DNA from: Legionella birminghamensis
Lineage (GTDB): Bacteria > Pseudomonadota > Gammaproteobacteria > Legionellales > Legionellaceae
NCBI RefSeq assembly: GCF_900452515.1
Contig: NZ_UGNW01000001.1
Coordinates: 3,493,501 to 3,557,500 of the forward strand
Direction of reading: 5' to 3'
Length of the DNA: 64,000 nucleotides
In this document: positions 63,438-64,000 of the stretch, piece after piece
How the letters are laid out: the number at the start of each line of letters is the position of its first letter
Position numbering within the stretch: position 1 is the first letter of the stretch
Notes under the pieces: model-generated
What the model was told of the DNA's origin: nothing
The model's database searches: none
What the model saw: the letters and a program-made list of their open reading frames with translations, nothing else
Position numbers and translations under genes: made by a program

Positions 63438-64000
63438 GCTGTTGGCTCACTGGATTTGTCAGTTGCTTTAATGACTTCTAGCGAAGTAACTGCCTGCAAA
63501 CCTCGGGGCAAGCGATTGCCGCGACGTCCACGCTCGCCTCGGTAATGATTTAAATCAGCAGGTTTCAAAGTAAAATGGCGCTTGCCGGCATGAACTGTTA
63601 ATTGATCCATCTCGGAAAGAACCTGGAAATCGACTACGAATTCTTCGCGTATACTCGCTTTACTGCCCGGAATACTTATCATCTTATTTCCCTTGCCTTT
63701 GCTTAAGATGGGTAATTCTTTGGCAGTAAAAATCAGCAGGCGGCCAATATTACTTGCGCAGGCAATCAGATCAGTCTCTATCTTATTCACTATTCTCGGG
63801 TTTAAAAGTCGGCTGTTCTCCGGCAGTTTGAGACAGGCCTTACCATTGCGATTTTTTACATAAAGTTCGCCCAGTTGGGTGATAAAGCCATAGCCGGCGT
63901 CACTAGCCAGCAGAATATGATTCTCGGCTTCACCCGCCGTTACCGCTTCAAACATCATGCCGTCAGCAGGATTTAGTTTACCGGTTAGCGGTTCTCCCTG
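63434..64000 (-). CDS. parC: DNA topoisomerase IV subunit A, C-terminal part (cut by window edge)
   Basis: The frame is open to the window end, so only the C-terminal 188 or so residues are visible. They form beta-propeller blades of the ParC/GyrA C-terminal domain: GEPLTGKLNPADG, LLASDAGYGFITQLGELYVK, ASNIGRLLIF, LPILSKGKGNKMISIPGS and the ending RGERGRRGNRLPRGLQAVTSLE. The RGxRGRRGxxLPRG segment is typical for ParC. Decatenates daughter chromosomes. Confidence 0.92.
   Translation of the reverse strand, partial: QGEPLTGKLNPADGMMFEAVTAGEAENHILLASDAGYGFITQLGELYVKNRNGKACLKLPENSRLLNPRIVNKIETDLIACASNIGRLLIFTAKELPILSKGKGNKMISIPGSKASIREEFVVDFQVLSEMDQLTVHAGKRHFTLKPADLNHYRGERGRRGNRLPRGLQAVTSLEVIKATDKSSEPTA

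Overview
The window reads as a chromosomal segment of a Legionella-like gammaproteobacterium. The housekeeping blocks have the expected gammaproteobacterial layout: pepP-ubiH-ubiI beside ygfB and zapA, mnmG-rsmG-parA-parB, ubiE-ubiJ-ubiB-tatA-tatB, tesA/ybbA-ybbP, rho, trxA and fumC. Between them lie large proteins without recognisable enzymatic families, one with a phosphoinositide-kinase-like catalytic loop, which resemble Dot/Icm effectors. The genus is an inference from gene content; no 16S rRNA gene or dot/icm gene lies in the window.

Layout. 1-4.8 kb: ubiquinone hydroxylases, aminopeptidase P, YgfB, ZapA. 5-10.5 kb: small proteins, an alpha/beta hydrolase, YqhA, homospermidine synthase and a flippase-like membrane protein. 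11-17 kb: an RnfB-like ferredoxin coupled to metG, queC and a large membrane protein. 17.2-21.8 kb: mnmG, rsmG, parA, parB, then a 90-residue unknown whose leader can fold as a four-way junction containing its ribosome binding site. 23-29 kb: a caa3-type cytochrome oxidase operon ending (on the minus strand starting) with a tetra-haem cytochrome c. 29-33 kb: an ArgO-like exporter, a small effector-like protein, DUF1841 and an RlmM-like methyltransferase. 32.8-36.2 kb: ubiE-ubiJ-ubiB-tatA-tatB. 36.7-43.3 kb: MsrB-MsrA fusion, MltB-like transglycosylase, tesA and the divergent ybbA-ybbP. 43.4-49.5 kb: rho, a GAF-degenerate GGDEF protein, trxA, rsmE, fumC, a GDPD phosphodiesterase. 49.66 kb: tRNA-Leu(CAG) followed by a small HTH protein and an IS3-type transposase scar, then uspE-like and psd. 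52.6-61.3 kb: three unrecognised proteins of 717, 953 and about 970 residues. 61.4-64 kb: a DUF2520 protein, a hotdog-fold protein and the 3' end of parC.

The most unusual feature is a family of GC-rich inverted-repeat elements of about 220-500 bp, present at eight intergenic loci (nine or more copies). A typical copy has outer ends resembling CCCATAGNTATCTACACAA, inner arms that fold as CCCCGCGG/CCGCGGGG hairpins, and a conserved AT-rich core of about 100 bp holding TTTTGGCAACATTG. The arms carry one to five tandem units of 24 bp (consensus GTCGNTGCCGCGGGGATTCG plus four bases). Every copy follows at least one gene's 3' end and six of eight loci lie between convergent genes. One locus is a near-perfect 253-bp tandem duplication, one is a nest of one element inside another with an 11-bp flanking direct repeat, and the same outer ends bracket at least three unrelated cores. 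This looks like an active or recently active MITE-like or terminator-like family.

Annotation was done by eye from translated sequence and motifs. Family names are from recognition of motifs; no database search was possible.
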